Shown here in pieces: positions 23,691 through 36,293 of a DNA stretch of 64,000 nucleotides. The translations under genes and the position numbers were made by a program. The notes below the pieces were generated by a model, which saw only the letters and a list, made by a program, of their open reading frames with translations, made no database searches and was not told the origin of the DNA. The stretch comes from Sindora glabra. Taxonomy: Eukaryota; Streptophyta; Magnoliopsida; Fabales; Fabaceae. The stretch covers positions 2,480,001-2,544,000 of the forward strand of contig CM035233.1 in assembly GCA_020226215.1 (NCBI GenBank), given 5' to 3'. Each line of letters begins with the position of its first letter. The first letter of the stretch is position 1.

Positions 23691-24204
23691 ATCCATGTGT
23701 GAGTTCTTTAAGATATAATAGTGTAGCATAAATTATTATTAAATTATCCTTGTAGTCCTTCATGAATGACATAAAGATAATATTTATGATACAGTGGCTA
23801 TCATTTATTTGAGCAAATATGGAACTATCATGTCGGGAAGGCATGGTGATGTCATTATCATTTGTTGATTAATTGTGATGAGATTACAATAGCAAATGAT
23901 ATAATTTATATTGCAATTGAGTTATATTGTTATACGCATATTGGAAAGCAAATGAATGTTGTGGCCATGCAAGAGAGGATGGTGTGTTGTTATGGATATA
24001 TATATATATATATGCTTTGATATTGCCCTATGATGATGAAATTGTTATCTTTTGTTGAAATTATATTGAATTTATGATATGTAAAGTTGAGCTTTAGTGT
24101 GCATATTGTATTGTGAATTATGCCATGAGTAGTATTAGATATTAAAAACATGTGATAGGTGCAATGATGTAAAAATCGAATGGAAAATTCTTGCATTACA
24201 ATAA

Positions 24205-24710
24205 ATTAACACTTGTACCACAAATTATGCTATGAAAATTCAAAAAATTGTGACAATTTTATTCCTTGCTATAGGAAGAAAAAAATTCAAACAAATATAT
24301 AAAAATATAAAAAAATTATTTTATAAAAAATTTTACTTATGAAAATATCACTTATGTCACGAACTAAGCTATAGGAATATATTCTCCATGGTAAAGTATC
24401 ACTTGTACCATAGAAAAATTTTAATCGTAGTAAAATATTATTTGTGACACAAAACTAAACTATGAGAATACATTTCTCATGACTTTCTCGTAGCAAAGTG
24501 TCACTTATGTTATGAAAAAACTTTATTTATGGTAAAATATTATTTATGCCACAATCTAAGTTATGAAAACATATTTTCTGTGGTAAAGTATCACTTATGT
24601 CATAAATTAAGTTATAGGAACATATTTCTTATGATAAATTATCACTTGTACTATCATATAAGTTAAAAAAATTTATCCATAACAAAGTATTTCTTATGCC
24701 ACTAAGTAAT
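24205..24710. repeat. Degenerate tandem array, about 51-bp and 39-bp units
   Basis: Variants of the phrase tatcacttatgtcac or tattatttatgccac start near 24347, 24398, 24437, 24499, 24538, 24589, 24640 and 24688, giving spacings of about 51, 39, 62, 39, 51, 51 and 48. Most units continue with aa-taagttatagga-catat and end ggtaaagt. The 39-base units look like the same monomer with an inner deletion. Confidence 0.6.
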
Positions 24711-25144
24711 TCTATATGGATAAGATCATAGTTAAAAAAACCATGTAACTATATATATAAAAAAGGCTATTTATAATAAATGTAACATTTTACAATATAA
24801 TAGGTAATAAAATAATGTAGATATTTATATATTATGCATGTTTAACAAATAACTAATTCATCACTTAGGTTGAAGGACTTTAACTAACTAATCGAGTTAA
24901 ATAATTGTTTTAGAAATTTGATAAATAACTTATTTGATTAATCGATTAGCCTTCAATCACTCAAAATAAAAAAAATCATAGAACCTAACATTTTCAATTA
25001 GTTAATTAATAAAATATATGTAGGAAGATAAAATTACCCATAAATTATATAGTTATGTATATCTATTAATTTACGTAAAATAATAGAGATAAAAGTCCTA
25101 AACTTTAAGATGTGTAAAAAGAAGTTCAACTATTAAGCTCTTAA

Positions 25145-25186
<42 letters not shown>

Positions 25187-25554
25187 AATTTAATATCTAT
25201 TAGAATGTAATAGTTTTTTATAAATGATAAATAGCTATTTAACTTTTGATTAATTAAATTAACATAATAAAATTAATATATATTAAGAAAATAAATATTA
25301 TAATATATTGAAGATTGTGTTATATAATTATTTAACAAACTTAAATTCTTTACATATTAAAATTAAAAAATAATAAGATTAACTTATACATATATATAAT
25401 ACATAAATATATAATAATTTTTTTCAATTTGTTGTTCAATCAAAATTTTAAAATATCACTTAAATAAAAATAGGTCATTCAAGGTATAAAATATTATAAA
25501 AAGATTTATTTTTTTATCACATCACATTATTTTTAAAAAATTTGTAGATAAAGA

Positions 25555-25623
<69 letters not shown>

Positions 25624-25842
25624 GAAATTACTAAAATCATTATATTATATAAATATATGATTTATGACATAAATTAAGTTTTATTATAGAAATATGTAAT
25701 AATAAGTTTTATATTTATTATTGTAACATTAAAGAAATTTTTATTAAAAAGTTAAAAAAAATAAATGTGTAAAATTATATATAATTTAATAATAATTAAA
25801 TTATTACATTAAAAAATTTTAAGTAAATTATATTTAAAGAAT

Positions 25843-25928
<86 letters not shown>

Positions 25929-26700
25929 GTGTAAAATTTTATTTCATTTCTTATTAATTTCAATTGTGTCAATTTTGATCCTCATAGATATTTTATATTA
26001 AATTTTTTCTAAATAATAATTTAATTAATTTGATCAGTTCATTTATAATTTATTGATAGACTAATGATTTGATAAATAGAAGGATAAAAATTAAATATAA
26101 ATAATATGCGAGGAATAAAATTAATACTAAAAATTTATGAAGACTTGAATAATTTAAATTATATTTGTAAATGAAAAATATATGTATTATAAATAAAAAA
26201 ATTAAAAGTAAGTAATTTATAATAATTTAAAATTTTATTTATAATTAAAATTTAAATATGCATGATAGTTGAAAGTTATGATTTATATAGATATTTGTTT
26301 CATATAATTCAACTTTTATTGAAGAAATTTTTAGAAAATAATATAAAATTTCTTGAAAGATTTAAAAATTTTGCTTTTTTCTTGTAATAATTTAGTTAAA
26401 AATAATTAACAAAAAATATCAATAAAAAGATAAAATTAACTAATCAATTATTTATGATTGATAAAATTGATATAAAATATTTGTAAAAGATAAATTTAAT
26501 ATAAGAAAAATTAGTAATGAAAAAATGGGAATTTAATTTATAAAAACAATTTTTAAAATAAAAATCATAAAGCTTTTTAGTATTAGTATATTTTTTATAT
26601 GTGTTTATGTAATATTTTATTATTATATAATTAGTATGACATGAGTGTAATTTTATTTTTAAAGTCAACCACTAATTTAAAACTTTATATAAAATACATT
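24711..26700. other. Very AT-rich stretch with three (TA)n tracts
   Basis: Pure (TA)n runs lie at about 25145-25185, 25556-25620 and 25846-25925. Between them is AT-rich sequence with no frame of note. A 74-codon minus frame at 26444-26668 is rich in Phe, Tyr, Ile and Lys and not convincing. Confidence 0.7.
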
Positions 26701-26714
26701 ATGTTATAATGTTA

Positions 26715-26800
26715 AAGAAACAAACTAATGCAATGGTAAAATTTGATATTCTTTATCTTGAAAATTTAGGTTCGATTCTCTGTAAATGTAATTTATAATT
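26715..26800 (+). mobile_element. tRNA-derived SINE head
   Basis: An A-box-like stretch ctaatgcaatggtaa at 26725-26739 and a good B box GGTTCGATTCT at 26769-26779 are 44 bases apart, the spacing seen in tRNA genes. The rest does not fold into a tRNA, so a SINE head with an RNA polymerase III promoter is the better reading. The 3' end is not defined. A similar head lies at 47.6 kb. Confidence 0.5.
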
Positions 26801-27000
26801 TCTAGATAGATATAGTTTTAATAATTTACACTAACTTGGTGTATGTTGAAAATATTAATAGGTTTCAATAGATATGCAAACAAAATGACAAGATAGCATT
26901 TGATCGAATTAGCTAAATAATCAATTTAATTTATATATATAAATTATTTTAACTAGCTACATTAGTTTCTGTAATAATTTAATTTAATTTTTTACCATGA
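26801..27000. other. AT-rich spacer
   Basis: Nothing recognised. Confidence 0.5.
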
Positions 27001-27250
27001 TTTTGTTTATGGCAATATGAGTTACTAGTCACAGATGTACTTTTCTTGCCACATTTGCACTCATAGTTAGAAGAATTTATTAATCATAAGTAAACTTTAG
27101 CAAAAAAAAAAATTATTTATGCCATAAAACTTTTTTTCCTATGGCAATTTCCTTACCATGCTTATTTATGCCACAGGATAATTCAACTAGTATTTTCGTG
27201 ACTAAATAGCACAATCATGAAAATTTTGATTTTCTGCTAGCAGTGTTGGC
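27000..27250 (-). mobile_element. Possible CACTA-like end with subterminal repeats
   Basis: The minus strand from 27245 starts CACTGCTAGCAGAAAATC. Inside it, the phrase ttatttatgcca occurs twice on the plus strand (near 27112 and 27164), the same phrase that makes up the array at 24.2-24.7 kb. A CACT(A/G) end followed by short repeats is how plant CACTA elements end. A matching inverted end at the left of the array was not found, and the shared motif is in direct rather than inverted order, so this remains open. Confidence 0.3.
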
Positions 27251-28210
27251 AAAAAAGTAGGTAGACTATAAGATTGGTATAAGAGGAATAAGGATACAAA
27301 CATGGGTAGGATATAAGGTAGGTTGAGAAGTCAAAATATGAGTGCATGTGTATTTATTATAAAATGTTATATATTATAATGTGATATTGAAATCTATTTG
27401 TGATTGGATGTTACCATTTGATATGATTACAAAGATTTAATTGTAATTGAGCCTTATCGACTACCTTGAAAGTTTGATAAACTACCTCAAATGGTTGTGT
27501 GGGAATGACGATGATATTGTGTACATTTAAGTAATTGATATAATTATAAATTTTGATGTGAAATATGGAATTTTAACTCTGTGTAGGTAAGTATGGCAAC
27601 TTAAGAATTGATAATGCATGTTTCAAAATTTCAAGAAGTTAATCTATAGTTGTTTTCTAATTTGATGCTTAATTAGTATATGATCATTTATAAAAATTAA
27701 TACTAAATATGGTGGTGGTGGTAAATATATACTCATTGAGTTTTCATAACTCATTCCATTTTATTTCAATATTTTCAAGTTGAAATAGTTTTTTTAAGCT
27801 TTACTGCATCCATGAATAATCAAGGAGTGCCTAGTTAGAAAATTTGATAGTTAGGATTCTCTTACTACCAAATTCATAGATTTGAGTTAGGAATTATGTT
27901 ATTTGATACTTGATATATTGAATCATTTATTTATGTATAAATTTGAGGTAGTATGATATTGTGTGTATGTCTATTGTTGTCATATTTGTGAAAAATTCCC
28001 AGGTTTCATGATTTAAGGCATGTAGCCCTTGGAAAATATTCAAAAATAAGGAAAATTTTGTTCATTTATCCATAGAATTTTAAATAGATTTTGAGTCATC
28101 ATAGAAATAAGAATATTTTCATTAGATAGAATTAGAAAGAATAGTATTGAGGTTGGTGAAAATCAAAAAATGAGATCCACATTGGTGACAATTAGGAATA
28201 GGTCGCGACA
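27251..28210 (+). repeat. Possible Gypsy LTR 3' part ending GGTCGCGACA
   Basis: The stretch ends at 28201-28210 in GGTCGCGACA, close to the GGTCGTGACA end I associate with plant Del/Tekay LTRs. It has no open frame. Directly after it the Helitron-like monomers begin instead of a primer site, so the rest of the element is missing or this is a solo LTR. See also 21900-24200. Confidence 0.3.
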
Positions 28211-28214
28211 TTTA

Positions 28215-29023
28215 ATGAATTGTTTATAATATAAAATTATTACTTTCAAAATTTTATTTTATGCTATAATGTGACAAATAAAAATATATTACCATTATAA
28301 AAAAAGCTATTCTTACCATAAATTATATTATTAAATATTAATATTAACAATATTAATTATTTAAAAAATAATATCTAATTAATGTAATATATGAATTCAA
28401 AATCATTTTTTTTCATAAATTAAATTCAAAACTAATTATCTATTTGAATGTTGAGTAAAATGAGTGGAAAGATGATCATTTTCCTGCCTTAATTTTTTTT
28501 TCAAATTTTATTTTATTAGATGCTTTTTCTTTTAAATATTTTAGAGTTGGAGATATGATTTTTTTTAGAATTGTTGGCTATATATTAATCAAATTTTTTA
28601 TCTAATTCTCTTTATAAATAATTAATATATAATTATAATATTATATTATTAAAATAAATATTTATCTATAATATAAAATTACTACTTTTAAAAATTTATT
28701 TTATTTTGTAACATGGTAAATAAAAATTATATTGTCATTACAATAAAATTTATTCTTATTATAAATTATGTTATTAAATAGTAATATTAATGATAATAAT
28801 TATATTAAAAAATAATATTTAATTAATGCTATGTTTAAATTTAAAATTAATTACTTATTTAAATCTTAAGTAAAATTAGTGAAGAGATAACTTTTTTTTG
28901 AGCTATTAGCTATATATTAATTAAATTTTTATCTAATTCTCTTTATAGATGATTAATAAATAATTATAATATTATACTATTAAAATAAGTATTTATTCAT
29001 GTAATATATGGGTAACTTTCTAG
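28215..29023 (+). mobile_element. Helitron-like 3' part, two monomers ending CTAG
   Basis: A monomer of about 440 bp starts ataatataaaattattact near 28229 and restarts near 28668. The second, shorter copy runs to 29023 and ends ggtaactttCTAG followed by T. The terminal block tgtaatatatgggtaact, then ttctag resembles the plant Helitron 3' end (a GGGT stretch, then CTAG before T) with its hairpin decayed. No RepHel protein is present. Confidence 0.45.
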
Positions 29024-29289
29024 TTATGTCTATTACATGTATTCCATATTCATTGTGTAATTAACATTAAATTAAATTAGAAAAATAAAGAAAATTAGTA
29101 AAGAAAAATAAATTGAAAAAGTAACATAAAATCATAAATTTAAATCTATCTAAATTTTTGTGATTTTATATATAAAAATATAAAATATAATATAAGAATA
29201 TATAATATAAATACAAATATGATATTATAAAATATGAAAAAAAGGTAGTAGATGGAAGAAAAAGAAAAAAAGTTAAAATTTAGAATTAA
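29024..29289. other. AT-rich spacer between Helitron-like copies
   Basis: AT-rich; includes atataaaatataatataaga-type sequence like that near 19500, so it may still be element sequence. Confidence 0.4.
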
Positions 29290-31447
29290 ATTGTATAATA
29301 TCTATATTATATATTAGATGTGATATTTCTTACCTCTTATTATGATAAACATTCTTCTCATAGTTTGTCACATGTTAATTTATTATTTTTTAATAAAAAG
29401 TTAATTTATCATCTCTTTTTTACCTGAAAGATAAATTATGAAATAAAAAATATTTTCTTTATATTTATTAGTCACCAACAATAAATAATAAATATAAAGT
29501 TATTGATTACTCATTCATTTATCTTTCTAATATTAAAAAAAAATTAAATTTGAATCTTTATCTATCACTAGAATTTACAACTACTTATTTATTTTGTTCT
29601 CATGAAAATCTTCCTAAATATATTTATATTTTACTTCTTTCCTCTCTTCACCTTTAGTCACTCTAAAATTTTATCTGAGATAAGAGTTTTTATCTTTATC
29701 TTCAATATTTACAAATTCACAACTATCTAATTATTTTATTTTTATAAAAATTATTTTATTCTTATAAAAGGTTTTCCAAATTATATTTAAAATTTGTTTC
29801 TTATCTTTTTTCACTTTCAGTCAATTTAAAGTCATAGACTTCTTTGAGATGAGACTTTTCATCTTCATTTTCAATATTAGTAAGTATTCTCTCTTACTAT
29901 TTTTAATCCAAAGTATTTATCATGTAAATTCCTTTTTATGATCTCTTTTGATTTTCTTTATACTATTGTTATTATAGTTTAATTGTCTTTTTTTTATAAG
30001 TGCTTTGTTTTGTTGGATTTTTGCTTTTTAGGAAAAATTGTAACTTAATAAGTTTTCATTAATTTAGTTAGTTCCCATTTATTTGTAAATTTTTATCTAT
30101 AATACACTTTCTTTTCATGTTTACTTTATAAAATCACTTTTTACTTTTATAAATAAATGAGCGATTCCACTTGCACCTATCAGAGAAAGCTTGAATTTAA
30201 TAGTAAATGACATCTGTTACTAAATACGTCAATAACTCATTTTCATTTGATGGATTCTCAGTATAGTAATTGCAAATTTATTTTTTTGTTTCACAAACTA
30301 ATTAATTGTTTCTTTTTTTGTATTATATTCCTAAATAGTTATATTATATATCTCACATTTTTTCTCTGTATCCTTAATATATTTTTCTTAAACTACAATT
30401 AAGATTAGATCAATTCTTCTTTTAAAAATTTATTACCCAGTGCAGTGCATACTTTTTATTTATTTACTATTTTATATTCATGATTATATTTTGGAAAAGA
30501 AACTTTATTATAATAAAGCTTTAGGAGATACTAAATATGAGTTTGTTGTTAGTATTTTCTAGCTAAAAAATATTTCTCTCTTTCATATGAATAATTTTTT
30601 TTAAATAATTGATATTAAAATATTAAATTTTAGTCAATATGTATGTTGTAAATAGTGGATTTCAATGAATTATTTATAATATAACATTTTTATTTTCAAA
30701 AATTTATTTTATACTATAACATGGTAAATAAAAAATATATTGCCATTAGAAAAAATATGTTTTTATCATTAATAATGTTATTAAATATTAATATTAATGA
30801 TAATAATTATCTTAAAAAGTGATATCAAATTAGTGCAATGTTTCAATTCAAAATCAATTATTTTTGATAAAGTAAATTCAAAATTAATTATCTATTTAAA
30901 TATTGAGCAAAATGAGTGGAGAGATGATTTTTTTCTTCATTAATTTTTTTAATTTTTATTTTATTAGATACCTTCTCTTTCAAATATTTTAAAACTGAAG
31001 AGATGACATTTTTTTTAAGTTATTGGCTATATATTAATCAAATTTTCATCTAATCCTCCCTATTAATATTACATTATTAAAATATATATTCATCCATAAT
31101 ATAAAATTACTACTTTCAAAAGTTTATTTTATGATGTAATGTGATAAATAAAAAAATATATTGTCATTACAAAAAATTATTCTTATTATAAATTATGTTA
31201 TTTAATATTTATATTAATGATAATAATTATATTAAAATATGGTATTTAATTAATATGATATTTGTATTTAAAATCAATTATTAACTTATATATTAAGAAA
31301 AATTAATAGAGAGATATTTTTTTAGAATTGTTAAGTATATATTAATCAAAATTTTATCTAATCATCTTTATAAATGATTAATTATAATTATAATAGTATA
31401 TTATTAAAATAAATATTTATTTGTACAATGCATGGGTGATTGCCTAG
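29290..31447 (+). mobile_element. Helitron-like repeat, copy 2
   Basis: The most complete copy. A left part starting near tctatattatatattagat (about 29299) matches 20030-21450. From about 30655 two monomers of the 440-bp unit follow (restart near 31098). It ends acaatgcatgggtgattg, then CCTAG before T at 31443-31448, a fair match to plant Helitron 3' ends. It is non-autonomous. The 5' end is inferred from where the similarity starts. The plain alternative is an unrelated AT-rich dispersed repeat. Confidence 0.5.
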
Positions 31448-34359
31448 TTTATTATAAAGCATAGGTAAAATAATTTTATATAAGTATCATATTGTAACTT
31501 ATTATGTTAAAATAGCATTGTAAACTAGCATTTCTAAAAATCATCACAAAAACTTAAATATGTAAGAAAAAAAACCTACATATATTATTACAAAAAATTT
31601 ATCACCACTCCAATTTGTTAAAAAAAAGTAAAAATACAAAAGAAAGACTAAAAGACTCGTATTAGTTTAAAAAACAGAGATACTTATCTCCAAACTTAGC
31701 GAATATACTTACAAAATTATTAAAGATATAAAAAAAAATTAGAAAAGTTCATTTACTACTTGCACTACAAACTCATTATTCACTCAACATAAAAACAGAT
31801 AAGGAAATATAATTATTAAAAATATAAAAATAAAGAGAAAAATAAGCTAAAATCATGCATATAAATCTATCTAAATTTTCTTAATTTTATATATTAAAAT
31901 ATATCATAAAATATAAACATATAATATAATATATTGTTAATTAATTTTATTATTATCTATAAATTATTATAAATATTTTTATTAATATATTATTTAATAT
32001 TACAGATGTATAATATTAGAATTAATTTGATGTTATAATATATATAATATTATATATTATAATATTAAATATAAATTATTATTATTGTATTATTTATATA
32101 TTTTTGGTAAATATAACAATTTATATTATATATTTGTTTATATAAATGAATGCAAAAAATGAAATTGAAAGTTACAAAGATTGAAAAAATAAAATGGAAA
32201 ATGAATAAAATATACAAAATGGAGAGGGCAGCAGCAGACACATCATATGTGTTGTACAAACCGAAAGTTATTTAAATAGATGAAATTCAAATACTAAAAA
32301 AATTGTTTTCACTTTTTTAATATGTATTCTTTTCACTTTTTTTTTTCATAGATTCGAACACAAGGTTAATATAGGATTCGCAATTTCTTTTACTAATATA
32401 AATAAAATTTTTACTATTATTTTAAATTTAAACTCTCAATTTGTTTTAAGAATTGAGAGATTCAAATTCCTAGTTATGACTGTGTAATAATAGATGACTA
32501 TGAATATGTTTGGTATACCTCTAAAAAGTATATGAGTAATCCTGTTCTTGTTTAGATTCCGGATGTAGTCAAACTTTATCATAACAATGCAAAATTGAAG
32601 GCTTGGTTGTCGCACTTTCATTATCAATTTCTAAAATTTGCTGACATTTTCCTAATCTTTTTTTTTCTCTTTTTGAGTCAATCCAGTGCCATTGACCCTC
32701 TATTCTGGATCGTGTTGGTAGGGACATCTCTTTACTCTAATTAATGGCAAAACATATGAAGTCTGTACAACAATATATGCTATCCAAAAATATTCAAATA
32801 ACCAATTAATTATATTGACTCGTTGGTAATAAATTGAATTTCAAAACACTTCAAGTTTAAAGAGTCTTCAATGTAATCATTGAAAATAGTATTATCGAGA
32901 TGTGTCTACTATTTACTATTCATATCCTGAATGGGGGTTAGTGTCTCATAACAACAGATGTGGAAATATTCTTTGGTGTAAATTAAAAAATTAAAAAATA
33001 ATTCAAATATTATAAACTTTAATTTTTGTTGCAAAAAAATGTAAACTTTAATTTAAAATTACTTATGATATAAATTTATTTTTAAATAAATTATACTTTT
33101 ATTTTTCATGATTTCATTCAATTTCTAATCAGATCCCCATATTTTATAAGTCTCGAGTTGAATCTTTATACTTCTTTTTTCATTTCTAATTGAATACTTC
33201 CGATCATTTTCCTATTAAATATTATTTAAAATTTGCTCACTTAAATAATTAGTTATTAGCTATTTATAAAGTGAAAAATAAATGATCTACTGTTTACCTC
33301 TCTAAAAATGAAGCAATTTCACATATTGTCTTATTTTTCCTTAAGTTATTTGCCGAATAAATACTAACAGAAATTATATGAAAGTTTTACGTCAATAATT
33401 GTTGAAGCATGTCAAAAGAGTGGAGTCCACGTGTGTCAATTCCTCACAAAAATGTTAGAGAAGGTATTCAAATGAAAATGAAAAATAAATGTAGGAATCG
33501 AATTCCAAAATTTTTAATTAAACCTAATATAAAATTAAGTGAAACTACCGGAAACAGTCGGATAACTTAACCTTTATTTTCTTCATAATGTCGGACATTA
33601 AATTTTTATTATTTTTTAATTGATTTTATCATTTCCATACTGAAAAAAATTGTAGGTTAATAATGTTGCAGACAATTTGAAGAAACGAACGTGATCGATA
33701 GGGAGAGAAAGTGACTCGGGCTCTCATCATCAACAAGCCATATGTATTGTCACTTCGGAAGATCCGATAAAATTGTAACCGTGCAAGCTATATATATTAC
33801 TAGTTCGAGACCATTGATAGATTAATATTTACAAATTCAATAGATTGATACATTTTATTTTTTAAAAGTGAGACCACATTTGCAATATGTTAGATGTTGG
33901 ATTCATACGACGCAATAATAAGTACTCATATAGATGTTTTTCCTTTTAAAAAATGCTTTTTATTATAAAAATAACCCACTTTTGTAAAATTATATGCACG
34001 TTTAGGTAAGCATTATAAAAAGGGTTGAAACACTAAATAAAATTGAAAACAAGCTCATTTGGAAGTAGTTTTGGGTCTGCTTATTTATTATTTTTAAAAA
34101 TAATTTTTTTATTTTTAAAAATAGAAGTTTTTGTTTGATAAATTGTATTTAAAGTTTATTTTCAAAAATTATAACTTCATATGTGCAATTTAAAAATAAA
34201 GAAAATAGAAACAAATTTTTTATTTTTTTAACTTATCTTTTTCTGAATGTTAATTTTATAATTAAATATAATATTTATTTATCCAAACATCTTTTATTTA
34301 TTATTTTTTAAATTCAAATACAATTTTTAAAAGCTATTTCTTAAAAAAAAAAACTCTTT
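31448..34359. other. AT-rich stretch with small unique islands
   Basis: Mostly AT-rich spacer. GC-richer islands at 32520-32720 and 33660-33790 look like ordinary single-copy DNA but hold no readable gene. Minus frames at 32065-32259 and 32436-32627 match nothing I know. A CACGTG G-box at about 33430 stands alone, with no promoter context. Confidence 0.5.
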
Positions 34360-34897
34360 GGTTCCGTTTCGCGCAACTAACTAACAAATTAGTTGATAAC
34401 TGATAAGCTAACTAAAATATTTAGTAAAATTAGTTTTTAAATTAGCTAAAATTGTAAAATGATATAAAAAGATATATTAATAAAAATAATTTATATTTAT
34501 CTAAAAATTAAATTATATGAATGTAATTAAAAAATTTAAAATAAAAGTATGATTTTTAATATTTAATTAATTATATTTTATAAGCTTAAATATTTATTTA
34601 CTTATATAATTTTTATTTTATTATTTATTATAAAATTATAATTACTTAAAATATAATTAAATATATTTTTTAAAAATTACTTAAATTTATATTACAAAAG
34701 ATATGGATTGTGAATTAAAAAAAAGAATAAAGATAGATTTGGAAAGAATTTAAAAAAAATAGTAACTTATAAGTTATAAACTATTCTAGGTAACTTATTA
34801 AATCAAAACTTATAAGTTACCTGAAATAATTTATAAGTTAGTGTGAGAAATATTTCTAAAAGCTAACTTATAGCTTATTATTGCATGCAACGGAGCC
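34360..34897. mobile_element. Tourist-like MITE (538 bp)
   Basis: The left end is GGTTCCGTTTCGCGCAAC. The reverse complement of the right end is GGCTCCGTTGCATGCAAT. Inner ends also pair: aagctaac near the left and gttagctt-type sequence near the right. The flanks show ttt on both sides (34357-34359 and 34898-34900), a 3-bp target duplication as in PIF/Harbinger MITEs, which favour TWA sites. No coding capacity. Confidence 0.72.
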
Positions 34898-35178
34898 TTT
34901 ATAGCTTTAGGCCCAAAAAAATGGAAAATCCTACCTTTCATTGGTTGCCTTTCCAATTAAATCACTGCCATGGATCGTTTACCATCCACAAACTATCATA
35001 CTTCCTAGTTTACAGTGACAAGGTTTCTCTACCTCTACCATATCAATACTGATGACAAGATTTTAAAATAACTTATAATTTTTCAATTTTGTTTTTGAAA
35101 ATTTAATCATTCTCATTTGTTTATCCATAAGTTATATTTTAATTATGCTTATTGTTTTAGTTCTTAAAATCGAAGGGG

Positions 35179-35215
<37 letters not shown>

Positions 35216-35825
35216 ATCTAGTCCAGTCAATTAAACATATATAATTAATTAAAAAATAAGCATATGGATAAATAAGTAAATTAATATATGTGTGATTTTT
35301 TAAAATATAAGTGATTAAATTCTATGTAATTATATTCTTATTTTTAATATTTTAATTGTATAAATATAACTTAGCCTCAAATAAATAAGAATTAATTTAA
35401 ATCATGTATTGAATATTAATATTAATATGTCCATGTTATTTTATATTTAGGAGCTAGTTTGCACAACTAATTTTGCCAAATAAGTTTTATACAATCACAA
35501 CTATCTTAACAATTTTCTAGATTTTAAACTATTTGTGCCCAAAGGAGAACCTATAATGATAAAAAACTTGTTGGAAGGAATTTGGATGCCTACCTTAAAT
35601 TTTTCTAGAATCGATTTTTCTTTATTTCAATAGAATTATCTTAATTCATTTCTAAATGAATTCTATTATTCGAAAGCAATCAAAATTAATAATTTTAATT
35701 TATTTGTAAATCAATTTTTTTATTTAGAACATATTGAAAATGTATAAAATTCAATTAAAGAATATACTTTTTATAGTACTATAGTAAATATAATATTAAA
35801 AAAAGAGTAAATATTTTATATAATA
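34898..35825. other. Spacer with single-copy patch and (TA)n
   Basis: 34900-35080 is less AT-rich and looks unique, but has no gene. A (TA)n tract lies at about 35180-35211. The rest is AT-rich up to the Gypsy LTR. Confidence 0.5.
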
Positions 35826-36279
35826 TGGTGACAATTTTGAGCAAATTCAACCAACTTAGAAAGTAGATTGATTGAATTGAGTTGCCTATACATGAAACAA
35901 AAGGTTAGGTGTACATAGCTAAGGTAGTTTGTCGAGCATACCTCTAATGCTTAAGTTAGTAGTGATTTAGGCAAAGTAGTTGTTAGGAATTGTGTCTTGG
36001 GTATCAATTGCATACTTGGGGCTTTTTATAAGTCTTTGACATTTATAAGTGTGTTATGGTTTCAATGGATTTGAGATTTATTATTATAGATATTGTCTTT
36101 AACATATTAGAGTATTCTTTGCCTTTAGTTACATTAAGAGCTAGTATTTAAGCTTGACCTAGTTAGGGAGAAAAGTTCATGACAAGACTAATTAGATATT
36201 TAGCTGATCATGGACCACTTATTACATGTTGAGTTAGGGTTGTAACATTTGACTTAGTTGGACATTTTGATCATTGTCA
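35826..36279 (-). repeat. Gypsy 3' LTR
   Basis: Aligns with 46464-46918 along its length: both carry ctaatgcttaggyc- or ctaatgcttaagtt-type blocks, gtatcaattgcatac, ggctttttata, tattatagatattgtct and gttagggttgta. Divergence is high, probably 20% or more by eye, so the insertion is old. Confidence 0.9.
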
Positions 36280-36293
36280 CTTGCCCCTTTTTT
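36280..36293 (-). other. Gypsy polypurine tract
   Basis: On the element strand AAAAAAGGGGCAAG stands directly before the LTR start TGACAATG. Together with the paired LTR it fixes the edge at 36279. Confidence 0.85.

Larger units (their letters stand above)
21900..24200 (+). mobile_element. Possible Gypsy LTR, R/U5-like part
   Basis: From 22030 a stretch reads like the leader of a large Gypsy LTR of the Del/Tekay kind: agctcatggtgcattaaaaa, then a long CT-rich run (22076-22170), then GC-richer sequence to about 22440. A possible LTR 3' end of that type (GGTCGCGACA) lies at 28201-28210 after AT-rich insertions. No start edge, polypurine tract or primer site was found, so this is a tentative reading. 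An alternative is the first exon and leader of a dead host gene. Confidence 0.3.

Noticed and set aside
23587..24196. Minus frames rich in Tyr-Ile repeats
   Set aside because: They run through (TA)n tracts, which translate as YIYIYI.
26715..26800. Functional tRNA gene
   Set aside because: Boxes A and B are present, but no acceptor stem or anticodon loop can be folded by eye.
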